NCBI GenBank assembly: GCA_012932295.1
Contig: JAAONU010000020.1
Coordinates: 796,443-860,442 of the forward strand
Direction of reading: 5' to 3'
DNA from: Cyclina sinensis
Taxonomy: Eukaryota > Mollusca > Bivalvia > Venerida > Veneridae
DNA length: 64,000 nucleotides
Part shown: positions 11,755 through 22,590 of the stretch, piece by piece
Layout: each line of letters starts with the position of its first letter
Position numbering within the stretch: the stretch's first letter is position 1
The notes under the pieces: model-generated
The model's input: only the letters and a program-made list of their open reading frames with translations
Told to the model about the DNA's origin: nothing
Databases searched by the model: none
Translations under genes and position numbers: made by a program

Positions 11755-12030
11755 AAGATTTAAATACATAATTGCCGCATCCCCGGGCTCCTCTTTAGTT
11801 TAAGAGGTTTAAGTTTTCAGTGTTGCGAGTGATTTATTTCCTTTAGTAAAATAAGAAGGCATTTCTTGCCAACTTGTTAAAATCAGAACTTTAATTTTTG
11901 TGGTATTGAGTGTAAGTTTCTAGGTATCAGATTAATTGCTATAAATATCTAAAGGCAGTTGTAGATCATCTGCTGTTTCAGCTACAATAACTTTATCATC
12001 TGCATACAATAAGAATAATAGTTTTACAAA
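11755..12030 (-). pseudogene. LINE reverse-transcriptase relic with YADD box
   Basis: Read on the minus strand from about 12,030, one frame gives FLLYADDKVIVAETADDLQ, then KLTLNTTKIKVLI. This is the RT palm catalytic YADD followed by the LT-x-N-x-x-K-T-K-V box typical of non-LTR retrotransposons. At least four in-frame stops interrupt it and the rest of the RT is missing. The YADD codons lie at about 11,992-12,009. It is a dead fragment of a LINE distinct from the one at 49.6-50.9 kb. Confidence 0.75.
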
Positions 12031-13085
12031 TAAAAGAGTAGTATAACCTTAATCCTGAAAGTTACAGGTTATTCCTAAAACATTACTATTATCAAAATGT
12101 TCATATATATACATCATTTAAATAAAATGATAACAAAATCGGTGAAAGATTTATGACACGTTGCTTTTAGGAATTGAAGAGACACTTATTATTGTCATTT
12201 AAGTAGATATCTCGTAGATCTATCAGATAATCGGATTTATACAGCGAATTTTGCGGTATCATCACGTCGAAAATAACGTCATTTATGACGTCAAAATACC
12301 GAAGAACATTACGCAGTGGGAAAAGATCAACACTGAAACTTCCATAAACTCCATAGTATTGGCGTGGTTATAATGGAAATAATTAATATGTTTCGGTAAT
12401 TTTTCTGTAAGAAGTACAGACAGTCGTTCAAATGCGAGTAATTAAATCACTCACACTACGCAATCGTAAGTTAATTACTACGCATCATGATGACGTAATT
12501 TTTGCAAACCTATTACCCAGAAGTCCCGCCTCCTCTCAGAACGATGTCAAATGAACGTCATTGTTTGAAGTTGAACATCATTTTACCCCGCCTTCTTTGA
12601 AAACGATGTTCATACAAAATGAACGTCAATTTTTCATACAGTAAGGAATATGTCAAATGTAAATATTTATTTCTTAAACAATATACAAAGTACGTACATT
12701 ATATATATAAAGTTTATTTCTTTCTCATCCATGTATACAACATATAGAACAAATAAAATTTACAAGACAATAAAAACATATAAAACATACATGGCCATTC
12801 AGTACCCGAATTTCAAGAGACATTAATTATAAATCAACAAACAAAATCTTACAAATTTCTATTTAAAACTATTCCTTATGTACAGTTTTAAAACAGTAAA
12901 AAGAAAGTAGTAATAAAATTATTGTCATAAAAAGAGTAGCCAAATTAATCAAAAGTTTAACTAGAATTTGGGCCAAATTTACTAACATCCATGAAATTAA
13001 AATTAATTCTAATAGAGAATGACAAAATGAGATATTTAGAATAAGATTGATATAAAGTACATGTATTTTAAGAAGCTAAATTTAC
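12031..13085. other. Non-coding interior with CRE-like sites and AT-rich sequence
   Basis: 12,240-12,640 is less AT-rich and holds several TGACGT/ACGTCA half-sites and repeated AACGATGT/GAACGTCA words, which look like an unnamed repeat. 12,650-13,085 is AT-rich with no feature. Confidence 0.4.
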
Positions 13086-13088
13086 TAG

Positions 13089-13384
13089 TAAAACATATTT
13101 CATATATACATTTCTTTATATGTATAAAGGTATTATATAACTTAATTGTGCTGTTTTTATAACAAGTTATTCCTAGTTTTTAAAATCATAAAACAGGTTT
13201 TGGCAGTAAATTTATTTATTTTCATCAGACAGCACAAATATTAGTTTATTATTATCAGATAAGTTCAGAAAGTTGTCGTTAATTTATGAGCTTTAGCTGT
13301 AAGTGCATCTCAAATATTTTGATAGACATTACAGTGAAACAATACATGTATTTCATATATACATTTCTTTATATGTATAAAGGC
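13089..13384 (+). repeat. Direct repeat pair of ~34 bp
   Basis: The block starting ATTTCATATATACATTTC and ending ATGTATAAAGG occurs at about 13,091-13,124 and again at about 13,348-13,381. The two copies are about 257 bp apart and appear identical over the block. Confidence 0.7.
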
Positions 13385-13901
13385 TCCTATTAATCTAATA
13401 AAGAAAAGCTTAATCGAAAATATTAGATAAATGTGTCCTTCCCTTTCTTATGATTGTTTATATTTCTTTTATTATTTGTGTATTTTACAGTATGGTTTAT
13501 TTATCATTATTATTGCTACAGCTCTTACTTAAAACACAAATGCAACAATTATGCCAAGGAGGCTATACCTTTTGCACAAATTTCCTCAAGTTATTAAGCG
13601 GGGGCCATTCCTGACAACTGTCAGTTTTCTAGTTTGCATTAGGCTCATTATCTAGATGCATTTTATTTGAACATTTTGGTTGATCACTCTGAAAGCAAAA
13701 TGGTTCAAACCTATGCTTTGCACATAACTTGTTCTGTAACTAATAGTTTAGCAGATTAAATCAAGAACCCAACAATACAAATTTGTAACAATAAAATCAC
13801 TACTCATTTCAATGAATTTGTTCAAGGTCACAACAAGGGTACAAAGGTCACGAGCTTCTAATGTTTTAAGCTCTGGATCTTGCACATCTTAAGTGTTTAA
13901 T
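13385..13901. other. Unassigned interior sequence
   Basis: No gene or element recognised between the direct-repeat pair and the element starting at 13,902. Confidence 0.4.
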
Positions 13902-14940
13902 TATCCCCCGCCGATGGAATCGGGAGGGGGATATTGTTTTGGCGTTGTCTGTCCGAACTTCGTTTCTGCGCTATTTCTCTGCAACTACTGGCTGGATTTC
14001 AACAAAACTTTATGGGAACCATCAATACCAAGAGGAAATGCACATATAATCGCCTTGTTCGGGTCAGACCCTTTAACACAGAGTTATGGAACTTTATAAG
14101 TTATGCAGTATGCATATAGAGCAATAATCGTTTCCGCACTGTCTCTCTGCAACTACTGGCTGGATTCAACGAAACTGTATGGGACTCTATACCAAAAGGA
14201 GATGCGCATATCGTCGTTTTGTTCTGGTCAGACTTTTCACACAGAGTTATGGCCCTTTGTTAGTTATGTAGTATGCATATAGAGCAATAATCATTTCCGC
14301 CCTATTTCTCTGCAACTACTGGCTGGAATTCAACGAAACTTTATGGGAACCATCAATACCAAGAGGAGATGCACATATAATCGCCTTGTTCGGGTCAGAC
14401 CCTTTAACACAGAGTTATGGAACTTGATAAGTTATGCAGCATGCATATAGAGCAAAAATCATTTCTTCTCTATTTCTCTGCAACTTCTGTCTGGAATTTA
14501 ACCAACCTTTATGAGATTCATCAAAACCAAGAGGAGATGCGCATATCGTCACCTTGATCCGGTCAGACCCTTCAACACAGAGTTATGGCCCTTGGTTAGT
14601 TATGTAGTATGCATATAGAGCAATAATCATTTCCGCACTATTTCTCTGCAACTACTGGTTGGAATTCAACGAAACTTTATGGGAACCATAAATACAAAGA
14701 GGAGATGGGTATATCGTTGCCTTGTTCCGGTCAGACTCTTCAACACAGGGTTATGGCCCTTGATAAGTTATGCAGTATGCATATAGAGCAATAATCGTTT
14801 CCGCGCGTATTTGCAGTTAGACTCTCCCTTTTTCACAAACTAAAGTTTTTTTTTTACTGTTTATGCCATGATAAAACTATAAAAAAAGCCTTATGTCTCC
14901 ATTTGTTGTGTTAGTAATAACCAGTTTTCGGCGGGGGATA
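13902..14940. mobile_element. Non-autonomous element with 13-bp TIRs and five ~168-bp monomers
   Basis: The termini are exact inverses: TATCCCCCGCCGA at 13,902-13,914 and TCGGCGGGGGATA at 14,928-14,940. The core is a tandem array whose GCAACTACTGG-type anchor recurs at 13,981, 14,149, 14,312, 14,480 and 14,648 (steps of 168, 163, 168 and 168 bp). There is no coding capacity and no clean target duplication. Short TIRs around ~160-170-bp tandem monomers recall the bivalve 'pearl' elements, but membership needs a library comparison. Confidence 0.75.
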
Positions 14941-15539
14941 TAAATTCAACGAATTTGCTTGTTTTGATATAAATGTCCTTAACAGTAGGAACATTTGCAG
15001 AGAACTTGTTTAGGGTTGAGGTTACAATTTAGAATGTTAAAACTAAGTCATGAGGCCATCTTGCTTCATTATTATTATATCTATCATACTGTATATCTAG
15101 ATGGATTCAGTTTATATTTACCTTGTGGCAAGCCTTCATATTGGCTTAATATGACCTTGTACTTTAAGTAACCTTGATCTTGAAGAAGAACAACAAGTCA
15201 ACTTCCAACTACTAAAGAAGGGCTCTTATCTGGAAAAGGAAAATACATATAAATATTAGTGATGTTCTGACCTATTACACTTCTTTATACATGGTGTTAT
15301 ACCTTTAATGAGCCAATAAAGTTTTGTTAGTTCAAGCATATCTGCACTCTCCCATAACAATAATATTTTATGTAAAAAAAAACAAAAACGTATAAACAGT
15401 TTAAGAAATGCATGGAATTTATGACTGTCAAAGAAGCATCTACGCCAAAATCAATGTGTTAAGGGAATGAGTAATAAAGAGACAATGAATAAACTTTATG
15501 ATTTTCATATTCTTGTATTTTCAAACATTTTCAATATAG
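14941..15539. other. Unassigned interior sequence
   Basis: No gene, RNA or element recognised. Confidence 0.4.
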
Positions 15540-15563
15540 GACAAGAGCCATGTTGGACATGGC

Positions 15564-16314
15564 CATTCCCCGTCAAAGCAAATGTTTAAATGAAACGATT
15601 ATATCAAAGTCAAATTTGCATTAATGAAGTTTCAATGTTACAACTATAATAGTGTTGGAGCTATGCTCCGAATTAAAAATTAGGTATGAAATTAACAAAG
15701 GGCAATTATTCCAAAAATGAAGAAAGGTACAGGTACTTGACAATGCCATAGACACAAAATGACAATAATAGGACATGTTTGATGATACAAGTATAACTAG
15801 AGCTATCACTGAATATGATTAAACCCGCACATTTCCTCCTTGTCACAGAAATATGGCAATCACAAGTAAAGAACATGAAGTTCATAAATGGTATGTAACC
15901 AAAATGAGACTGAAACCTGCATTTTATGATCCTAAATAATGTGTAAGTAAAATCATTCCATCCATAAACTCATTCATGAGTTTTCGTAACAAAACCATGA
16001 TCTTTGCAAAATGGAAGATGAAAAGAGACTATAACTCATTGAAAATTTAGTGGTATGTACCCAAAATTGAACTTCACCTGTATTTTATGTTATTATATTT
16101 GTGTTCAAAAATTATTTCAATACATCAGGTTGTTCATGAGTTATGATCCACAAGCCATGTTTTTTTTTAATTGGACACGAAAAGGTGCAACATTAAAATC
16201 CATTACCTCCTTACAGAGATATCGTTGGGGAAACCATTTTTTTTTCATTAAAAATAGAAGAAAAAGGGGCAATAACTCCTATATACCCCCTTAAACTTTA
16301 TTTGTCGGGGTATA
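15564..16314. mobile_element. Possible non-autonomous element with CCCCG-type ends
   Basis: The left end ATTCCCCGTCAAAGCAAAT roughly mirrors the right end ATTTGTCGGGGTATAAT, in the style of the element at 13,902. An internal AACTAGAGCTATCACTG near 15,794 reappears in the opposite orientation near 33,550 and marks a second dispersed family. No coding frame is supported. Confidence 0.4.
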
Positions 16315-16350
16315 ATGATATAAATAAAGGAATCAAGGATGTTGTCTTTT

Positions 16351-16362
16351 TCAAATTAATAA
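16351..16362 (+). repeat. Target-site duplication of the SINE, left copy
   Basis: TCAAATTAATAA, identical to 16,655-16,666. Confidence 0.9.
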
Positions 16363-16654
16363 TTTGTTTGTTTGTTTTCGTGTTAAACGCCTCTTTTTCA
16401 ACAGTATTTCAGTCATGTAACGGTGGGCAGTTAACCTAACCAGCTTTCCTGGATTCTGTACCAGTACTTACCCTGTTCTCCGCAAGTAACTGACAACTTC
16501 TCCACATGACTCAGAGGTGGAGGACAAATGATGTGAGACACAATGGTTACTATCAAATCGTAACAGAGAACATACGCCGCGCCCGAGGATCGAACCCGCG
16601 ACCCTGAGATCCGTAGATCTAACACTCTCCCTATTGACCTAAGCGGGCGGGCTG
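16363..16654 (-). mobile_element. tRNA-derived SINE (family 2) with perfect 12-bp TSD
   Basis: The minus strand starts with a tRNA-like head (AGCCCGCCCGCTTAGGTCAA) carrying a recognisable A-box region and a perfect B box GGTTCGATCC. A long body follows with CTCCACCTCTGAGTCATGTG and GAATCCAGG, and the element ends in (CAAA)n at 16,363-16,375. The identical TCAAATTAATAA on both sides marks L1-type target-primed insertion. The architecture matches widespread molluscan SINEs (V-SINE/RUDI-like is my best guess from memory). The clean duplication suggests a fairly young insertion. Confidence 0.9.
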
Positions 16655-16666
16655 TCAAATTAATAA
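16655..16666 (+). repeat. Target-site duplication of the SINE, right copy
   Basis: TCAAATTAATAA, identical to 16,351-16,362. Confidence 0.9.
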
Positions 16667-17252
16667 AGAGAAATAACTCCAAATAACTCTATATGTCATA
16701 TCTTTAATACTACTTCAGGTATTAAGCTGAAACTTCTCAAACAATTTCAGGAGCATTCCACAATGTCATAGAATCAAGTCCAATAACTCTTGATCTTAAT
16801 TTGACAGAATTATGGCCCTCTTTCAACTTATGAATTCTTACACAAATTTAAGTTTTAAAGTGCAGAATCCTATCCTCATAACTAGAATAGTGTATTATAT
16901 GAAACTTCAAACAAATATTAAGGATGAAAATCCAAGCCAATATTACAAAGGCCCATAACGCTATTTTGTATTTTGGCTGAATTATGCCCCTTTTGGGACT
17001 TGGAAAATCCAGATAAAAGTTTTGCATGCAGTATCCAAACTTCCTTACAAAGACAGCTATCACTTTGAAACTTCAAACTGAGATTCATGATGAAGTCCCA
17101 AGATTATATGACAAAGGCCAATAAATCTGCTTACATTTGACTGAATTACGTACCTTTTCGAACTTAAAAAAATCCTATCTCCACAACAGACAGCTTTCAC
17201 TTTGATACTTCAAATTGAGTTTCAGGATGAAGTCCAAAGCCTATATGACAAA
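16667..17252 (+). repeat. Degenerate ~140-170-bp tandem monomers
   Basis: A GAAACTTCAAAC-like anchor recurs near 16,905, 17,068 and 17,205. Each is followed by ATGA(A)GTCC and TATGACAAAG. The last unit is cut at 17,252, exactly where the right palindromic arm begins. It resembles the ~168-bp monomer elements elsewhere in the window but in a different sequence family. Confidence 0.55.
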
Positions 17253-17878
17253 GTCATAATTGTGAAATTAAATGTCGAAAAGTCCATTTCGCGAAATAGG
17301 CTATATTGTTTACTTAAAGTCAGCATATGCGTAATTGTTTTGCGCATATGTACCGGAAGGCGAAGACTCGACGACACGAAACATTGTTCAATATCGTGTC
17401 TTCGTGTCTTTTACCTTCGGGGCGAAGACACGAAGACTCGATAAATTGGTCAATTATCGTGTCTTCGTGTCTTCGACTTCTGGGCGATGACACGAAGACA
17501 CGAAACATTGTTCAATATTGTGTCTTCGATCTTCGGGGCGAAGACACGAAGACACGAAGACTCGATAAATTGGCCAATTATCGTGTCTTCGTGTCTTCGA
17601 CTTTCGGGGCGAAAACACGAAGACACGAAGAATATAGGGCGCCGATACGAAGATTCATACCCGCCGACACGATATTTCTACAGAAGTAAATCTCGTGTCT
17701 TCGCCTGTCAAAATATCGTTATTTCGCGTAAAATGTATCGTGTCTTCGTGTCGGCGCCCTCAAAAGTCGAAGGCGAAGACACGATAATTGAGCGTATTAT
17801 CGTGTCTTCGTGTCTTCGACTTCGACTTTTTAGGGGCGAAGACACGAAGACACGAAATGGCAGAAATCAGCCACCATA
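17253..17878 (+). repeat. Right inverted arm, nested GAAGACACG palindromes
   Basis: This is the inverse of 10,492-11,101. It starts with GTCATAATTGTG and ends with CCACCATA. It contains the same series of CGAAGACACG/CGTGTCTTCG quasi-palindromes, with small length differences of about 16 bp overall. Frames of up to 130 codons through it reflect the stop-poor motif, not a gene. Confidence 0.85.
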
Positions 17879-17884
17879 AAGAAT
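17879..17884 (+). repeat. Candidate target-site duplication, right
   Basis: AAGAAT, matching 10,486-10,491. Confidence 0.55.
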
Positions 17885-19454
17885 AGCGAGCCCGCGGTTG
17901 TTTACAAAAGAAGATTGTATTGAATTGATAAAACGCGACCTCGTTTGAAAATTTGATAGTACTACAACCGAATAATTTTACATAGTTTAGATATTTGTAT
18001 TCCGATTAACCATTCAGATGTATTGGTTTGTGTCTGTACTTACAAAATACTGTTAATATTTCAATATTGATATGCCGAGGGAGAAACTATAACATAGCTC
18101 TTATCATAAGTGCAAAGATGTGCTAAAAAGTTAAATAACTGCCTGTCTCTTGTTTTCAATAAGAATTTAATCATACAATCCCGTTTTGTTTTTGTATGGA
18201 TATAAAGTACACACGCAGAGATAAAATAATAGATTTGTTTAACAAAAGTCGATTGTTGGATTCTACATTATTATTATCTATGTTATTACCTTGTAATGAT
18301 TATAATTATTACAGCAATTATTCATAAACCAACTACAAGCATAAATAAATAAATAAATAGATACATAAATTAATAAATAAATAAATGTTGTTTTCTTTTT
18401 ATTAAATCCTGATGTTAATTTACGCAAATATGCGAGTCAATATGTCCATTAGACTTAAGTGATATATGTTTACTCTTCTGTTCGTACATTGTATACTAAA
18501 TCAATCAAGAAGACAATACTCATTAAAAAGCTTTTGATTGGTTTAAAGGAAATGAAGCAATAGTGAATACCTGTTTCAATTCTCTCTCGGAGTTATTGTA
18601 GCTAAGGTTTGCATTTTTAGGGAATATTTTTTTTATTCTTTCCGAGGTAAAAGAGGTGAAGGCGAGGAATTAAATACTTTGCTATACACAGTTAAAAAGA
18701 TTGCAATTTACTATCTACGGATAAATATGCAATTCCATTCAGCAAGGTTATTGTCTATCCTACCTATCTATGTCTATCGTTCGTCGTAAACAACATCCGG
18801 GATATATCATACAGAAAAAAAAAGAACTCATTCCCGTACAGTTTTAATCTTTCTGTGCAAGCTATAATAACCACAGTTTATGTTACATTTTCTCTTTATG
18901 CTGATAGAGTTTTGACTTTACAGTTGTAATTCATTAATACTAACACACAACTATTCAAATTTTGTCACAATGTCTGAAAAGCTATCATAATCAAGAGAAA
19001 TTTAATAAAGAAAAATATTCGGTCTACATGAAATGTAATACTACTTACATTTTGACGATCCTAGAATTTGCTCCTCTTCTGTGGCTAACGTCGCATCCAG
19101 AATCACGGAAGAGATATTGCACTTATTTTCTTTGGAAATGTCAACTATGAATGTCAAGACATGTTTTACAATTTATCGTGATTAATTAATTTGGTTTTAT
19201 CGTTGCGCACAAAAAGATAGATCGTCTTCTCAGTGTCATTAATATTGTTTTCAAGAGTTTTAAGGTAATTAGTGATGCACTCAGTAAACTCTCTCCAAGA
19301 CTATTGATGAAAGAAATAAAGTTAAAATATTTCTGTATCAAACAGTTTCTAAGTTAATACTAGGAGGTACGGCTGAGCACCTTCCCATTTTTCTTTGCGT
19401 TCTCGGACAATTTACGCTATACAAATGATTTACCACTGCTAGCCTTCTCTCAGG
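17885..19454. other. Non-coding AT-rich stretch
   Basis: A short AAAT-rich tract lies at 18,340-18,385. No gene, RNA or mobile element recognised. Confidence 0.5.
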
Positions 19455-19500
19455 TCTGCTTTATAAGGCATTTCACTGATATCAGGTGTTTGCCTCATCA
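19455..19500. repeat. Palindromic ~46-bp sequence, left copy
   Basis: It contains TTTATAAGGCATTT, then CTGATATCAG, then GTGTTTGCCT, and is close to self-complementary. Its inverse lies at 22,540-22,590, matching over about 45-50 bp with few differences. Confidence 0.7.
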
Positions 19501-19548
19501 TACTAGTAAAGCCTCATATAAGGTACTGAAATAACCTTATACATTTGA

Positions 19549-19737
19549 AAGGGAGGCTTGAAATCATTGCCAAGGGAATGTAATCTTACAATTATGAAAT
19601 TATCTTTCTTGAAAAAAAATATGTACGGAGGAGAAGGAATGTCTCCAGAAAATTTAAATTCTATGTACCTTGCATTCTCCCAAGTTATAAAAATGTATTT
19701 GACTACTTTTCCAGAACTTTCATGCATTATTAAGTGA
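19549..19737 (+). other. Coding-like block 1, unidentified
   Basis: Following a TGA, a 62-codon plus-strand frame is open to a TGA at 19,735-19,737, with an internal ATG at 19,594. The residue mix is protein-like (for example NMYGGEGMSPENLNSMY). A minus-strand frame over the same bases (19,503-19,727) is also open and protein-like, so the coding strand is not settled. I recognise no family. Confidence 0.25.
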
Positions 19738-19855
19738 AATGATAATAGTCATGATAGTTTTGAAGATATATTTGATATTCATTTATCTTTTGAACGGCTA
19801 AAGAAAAACATGTAATGCATTGATTTTTAAGTGGTATTAACTTCATGGGTTATAA

Positions 19856-20195
19856 AGGAATATACGAAAAGGGAAGATAACGGTATGTAGTGGGACTTTT
19901 TTAAAGTGTACAGTTGCAGCAGTAAGAAAACTGATCGAACTGCATTTACTGGATGCAAGAAATCCTGCGCTGTGCACAACATGTGAAGAATATGCTCCGC
20001 AACAACTCCGTAAAGAAGAAAAAGAAAACTATTGCAGTAAAAAAATGAAATTGGAGGAATGTGATTTGACTGACAAAGTATTATGAGATTGAACACAACA
20101 GAATAAGTGTGTCAGATCTAACTCATATTGTACAGGCAATAGGGAAGAGTCAAAAGTCTGCTTTTGATAAGTACGTTACAGAAAGTAACAGATGA
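19856..20195 (+). pseudogene. Coding-like block 2, unidentified, with a +1 frameshift
   Basis: Two overlapping plus-strand frames join naturally. 19,856-20,086 is open for 76 codons (it includes CTTCEEYAPQQLRKEEKENY and a C-x-x-C pair). The next frame, 20,079-20,195, continues for 38 codons (YYEIEHNRISVSDLTHIVQA...) to a TGA. Composition is charged and soluble with no membrane segment. A single-base shift near 20,078 would fuse the two, which suggests one decayed protein; it could also be two exons. I do not recognise the family. A transposon-derived gene is possible given the flanking inverted palindromes. This interpretation is inference. Confidence 0.35.
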
Positions 20196-20580
20196 GACAT
20201 ATATGTCAAATATACACCTGAACAGTGAAATAAGTTTACAACCTCCGATTATTATCTCCTTTTTTCTTTCAAGTTGTGGTCTGGAACATGACACTTAGTC
20301 CGAAAAGTGTTTGGGCAATGTTGGGAACTATTTTAAAAAAAATAACATTTGGCCATTCTCTCTGATTCTAAGTTTATTGGAACCTTTTTTACTGTTAAAA
20401 GGTAACATAACTCTTACATCAAACTTCTTCTTCTCTATTTCATGGCATGTAGCGCTGTCATACAGTCATCGCTCCTTTCCTTTGTCCTGTGTCCACTGAA
20501 CTATTACAAGTTCCATAGTGGAAATGTGTAGTTCTCTAGCCTGTAAGCGTAAATAGTTACTATTTTATTTCAATTAAAAG

Positions 20581-20696
20581 GCAGCGTACATGACCTCTTT
20601 GAAGCAGACATATTAGATGACTGCAGGAAAACAAGCCTGAACGAGGAAATTCAACACTGGAGAGTAATGGTTAGGAATTCAAAATTACTTAGAAAA
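20581..20696 (+). other. Candidate internal exon, unidentified
   Basis: A 116-nt block is open in one frame (SVHDLFEADILDDCRKTSLN..., ending SKLLRK). Upstream is TTTTATTTCAATTAAAAG, a plausible acceptor. Downstream is AAAA followed by GTAAGT, a strong donor. It starts with two bases completing a codon and ends on a codon boundary. Protein family unknown. Confidence 0.35.
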
Positions 20697-20961
20697 GTAA
20701 GTAGTAAGCACGGACGGAGTAATTTTTACTATTTCTAATTATTGCTTTTACGGTTAAAAGTTTATATATGTTAAAGAATATATAAAGAAAAAGATAGTAC
20801 ATGATACGTGTTATTTAATTTAACAAGTTTTTTTATCCGGCTTCATTTAGATAGCCTGGGGTAATATCAAAATTTAACGTAAAGTGCATTTTAAATATCT
20901 TTTCTACAAATCTGTATAAAGCACCACAAGAGGTAACTTTAATATCACTATGTTCATATAG

Positions 20962-21135
20962 CCTATGGAAGACAACGCAGTTACAGACCTGAAGGGCATA
21001 TTACTTGACAGTGTACTTTTTACCTTCGCAGCATTAATGCAGATCCAACAGGAAACTCTATTTTCAAAATGGAAAGCAAAAAACTTGAAACCGTTTTTGT
21101 TTCCCCAGAGGACAGAAATAAGTATTATGATATAA
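20962..21135 (+). other. Candidate terminal exon, unidentified
   Basis: After an AG at 20,960-20,961, the frame PMEDNAVTDLKGILLDSVLF... stays open for 57 codons to a TAA at 21,133-21,135. Its phase is compatible with the exon ending at 20,696. The opposite strand also carries a 115-codon frame (20,904-21,251) without recognisable domains. The polypyrimidine tract is weak. Confidence 0.25.
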
Positions 21136-22539
21136 AGGCAAGACAGTAAAAGAGAAGGACTTTTATATGTAAGGTTGTCTTTACAATTATAACACCACTG
21201 ACAATATTTTACCAAATTAGAAAAGTACAGAGGACAATTCGTAAATGACACACACGTAATTTATGAACATTTTGAAATATGAGACATGATTTACTAAATT
21301 AAAGCGTCAGCTTTACGGTAACTGTATTACGTATAAAACGTTATTAACTTTTCATTGAAATGATAAAGTTCATGTATTCCTTGAAATATTTATATGTAAC
21401 TCACATGAAACTTCAGTGTGTGTTCATTATCAAATATGCTATTATTTTCAGAACAAGCCAAAAGCCGAAATAATCTGTATAATACAGAATGTAATAATAG
21501 ATTGAAGTGGAATCCCTGGGAGGTATAGGGGAGAGTGACATTTTACGATTCGAGTGCAAATATATAAAGAAATGGACCAAAATAGTTGTATTGTCATTTT
21601 ACAAAAGAACAATAGAAACAATTGAAATGTTTCAGAAAAAGAACATCAATGTTTAACATGGAAATAACATGTGATAGAAATCACCAGCAGTTCAATTGAC
21701 AAATAAGATATGTGTGTCTTTTTCTTTTTTTCCATTTTTCTATTAAATACCAAAGACAATTGTCCCCGAAAAAGACGTTCAAATCTTCCTACAAAATATC
21801 AGTGGAAAAAGTGTGCCCAATCCATAGGACTTACCGACTTTAAAAGCGTTCTTTTCCGCTCATAACGGGGAAGGCACATTAAAAGGTTTTTGTCTTATAT
21901 TTTATGATTCGATTGCCTTTCTTCTCCTACAAAAAATAAATGGTATTTTAGCATCCACAAATCTTTAATTTTTTTTTCAAATTGCAAATGAACGATAAAT
22001 GGAAGCATACAATTATATCATTTTAATATCTTGAATCAGATCTGAGGCAGTTGCTCTATATCAGGATATTGCGCTTTCAAAGGGAGACTACTAGTACAGA
22101 AACAATGTCGCCTCTACTCTTCCGTAAAATTTACACATTTAGGGTCATGCTGACTATTAATTCGAATGTGTGTCCTTTTCAACCAAACCGTTGATTCCAA
22201 AGATTGCAGACCGAATATTTCTGGTAAAATTGTTTTCTAAATTTTCTGTATGCGATATTTCGGACTGTACATTAGATTATCCTTTGTGTATATATCATAA
22301 TATCCACATTTATATTCAAAGTAATTACTAATTCCACTTTAAACTAGAATTCGCGTGTAATGCAAAGTAGCAACAATGTTTTTTCAACGCCAAAATGTAT
22401 CAAAAACCAAAGCAAGTAAAAAAAAAGATACATACCATCCTGCGACTTTGAGTTGAATGACCAAAAATCTCGTGCCTTTATACATTGTTACATCAGTAAG
22501 GCAAATGAAGCATATCAAATCATGCTTTTGTGCTATAAT
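21136..22539. other. Unassigned stretch between coding-like blocks and right palindrome
   Basis: AT-rich with no supported gene or repeat. Confidence 0.4.
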
Positions 22540-22590
22540 AAGGCAAACACCTGATATCAGTAAAATGCCTTATAAAACAGACATTCTGAC
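22540..22590. repeat. Palindromic ~50-bp sequence, right copy
   Basis: It reads AAGGCAAACACCTGATATCA, then AAAATGCCTTATAAAACAG. It is the inverse of 19,455-19,500. Confidence 0.7.

Larger units (their letters stand above)
10492..17878. mobile_element. Candidate 7.4-kb composite element with ~610-626-bp inverted arms
   Basis: The outer ends are exact inverses (TATGGTGG... and ...CCACCATA) and each is flanked by AAGAAT. The arms (10,492-11,101 and 17,253-17,878) match along their whole length in inverted orientation. The ~6.15-kb interior has no intact transposase. It holds an RT relic, two elements with short inverted ends, a SINE and ~165-bp monomers, so if it is one element it is a non-autonomous or macro-MITE-like carrier. 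The alternative is two independent insertions of a ~0.6-kb repeat in opposite orientation. The matching outer hexamer favours the composite reading but is short. Confidence 0.5.

Noticed and set aside
16575..16654. A functional tRNA gene (minus strand)
   Set aside because: It is the 5' head of a SINE with a perfect target duplication around the whole 292-bp element.
10491..17879. Arg/Thr/Asp-rich frames in the two palindromic arms
   Set aside because: They translate the CGAAGACACG repeat. The same peptides appear at both arms in several frames, with no domain and no start context.
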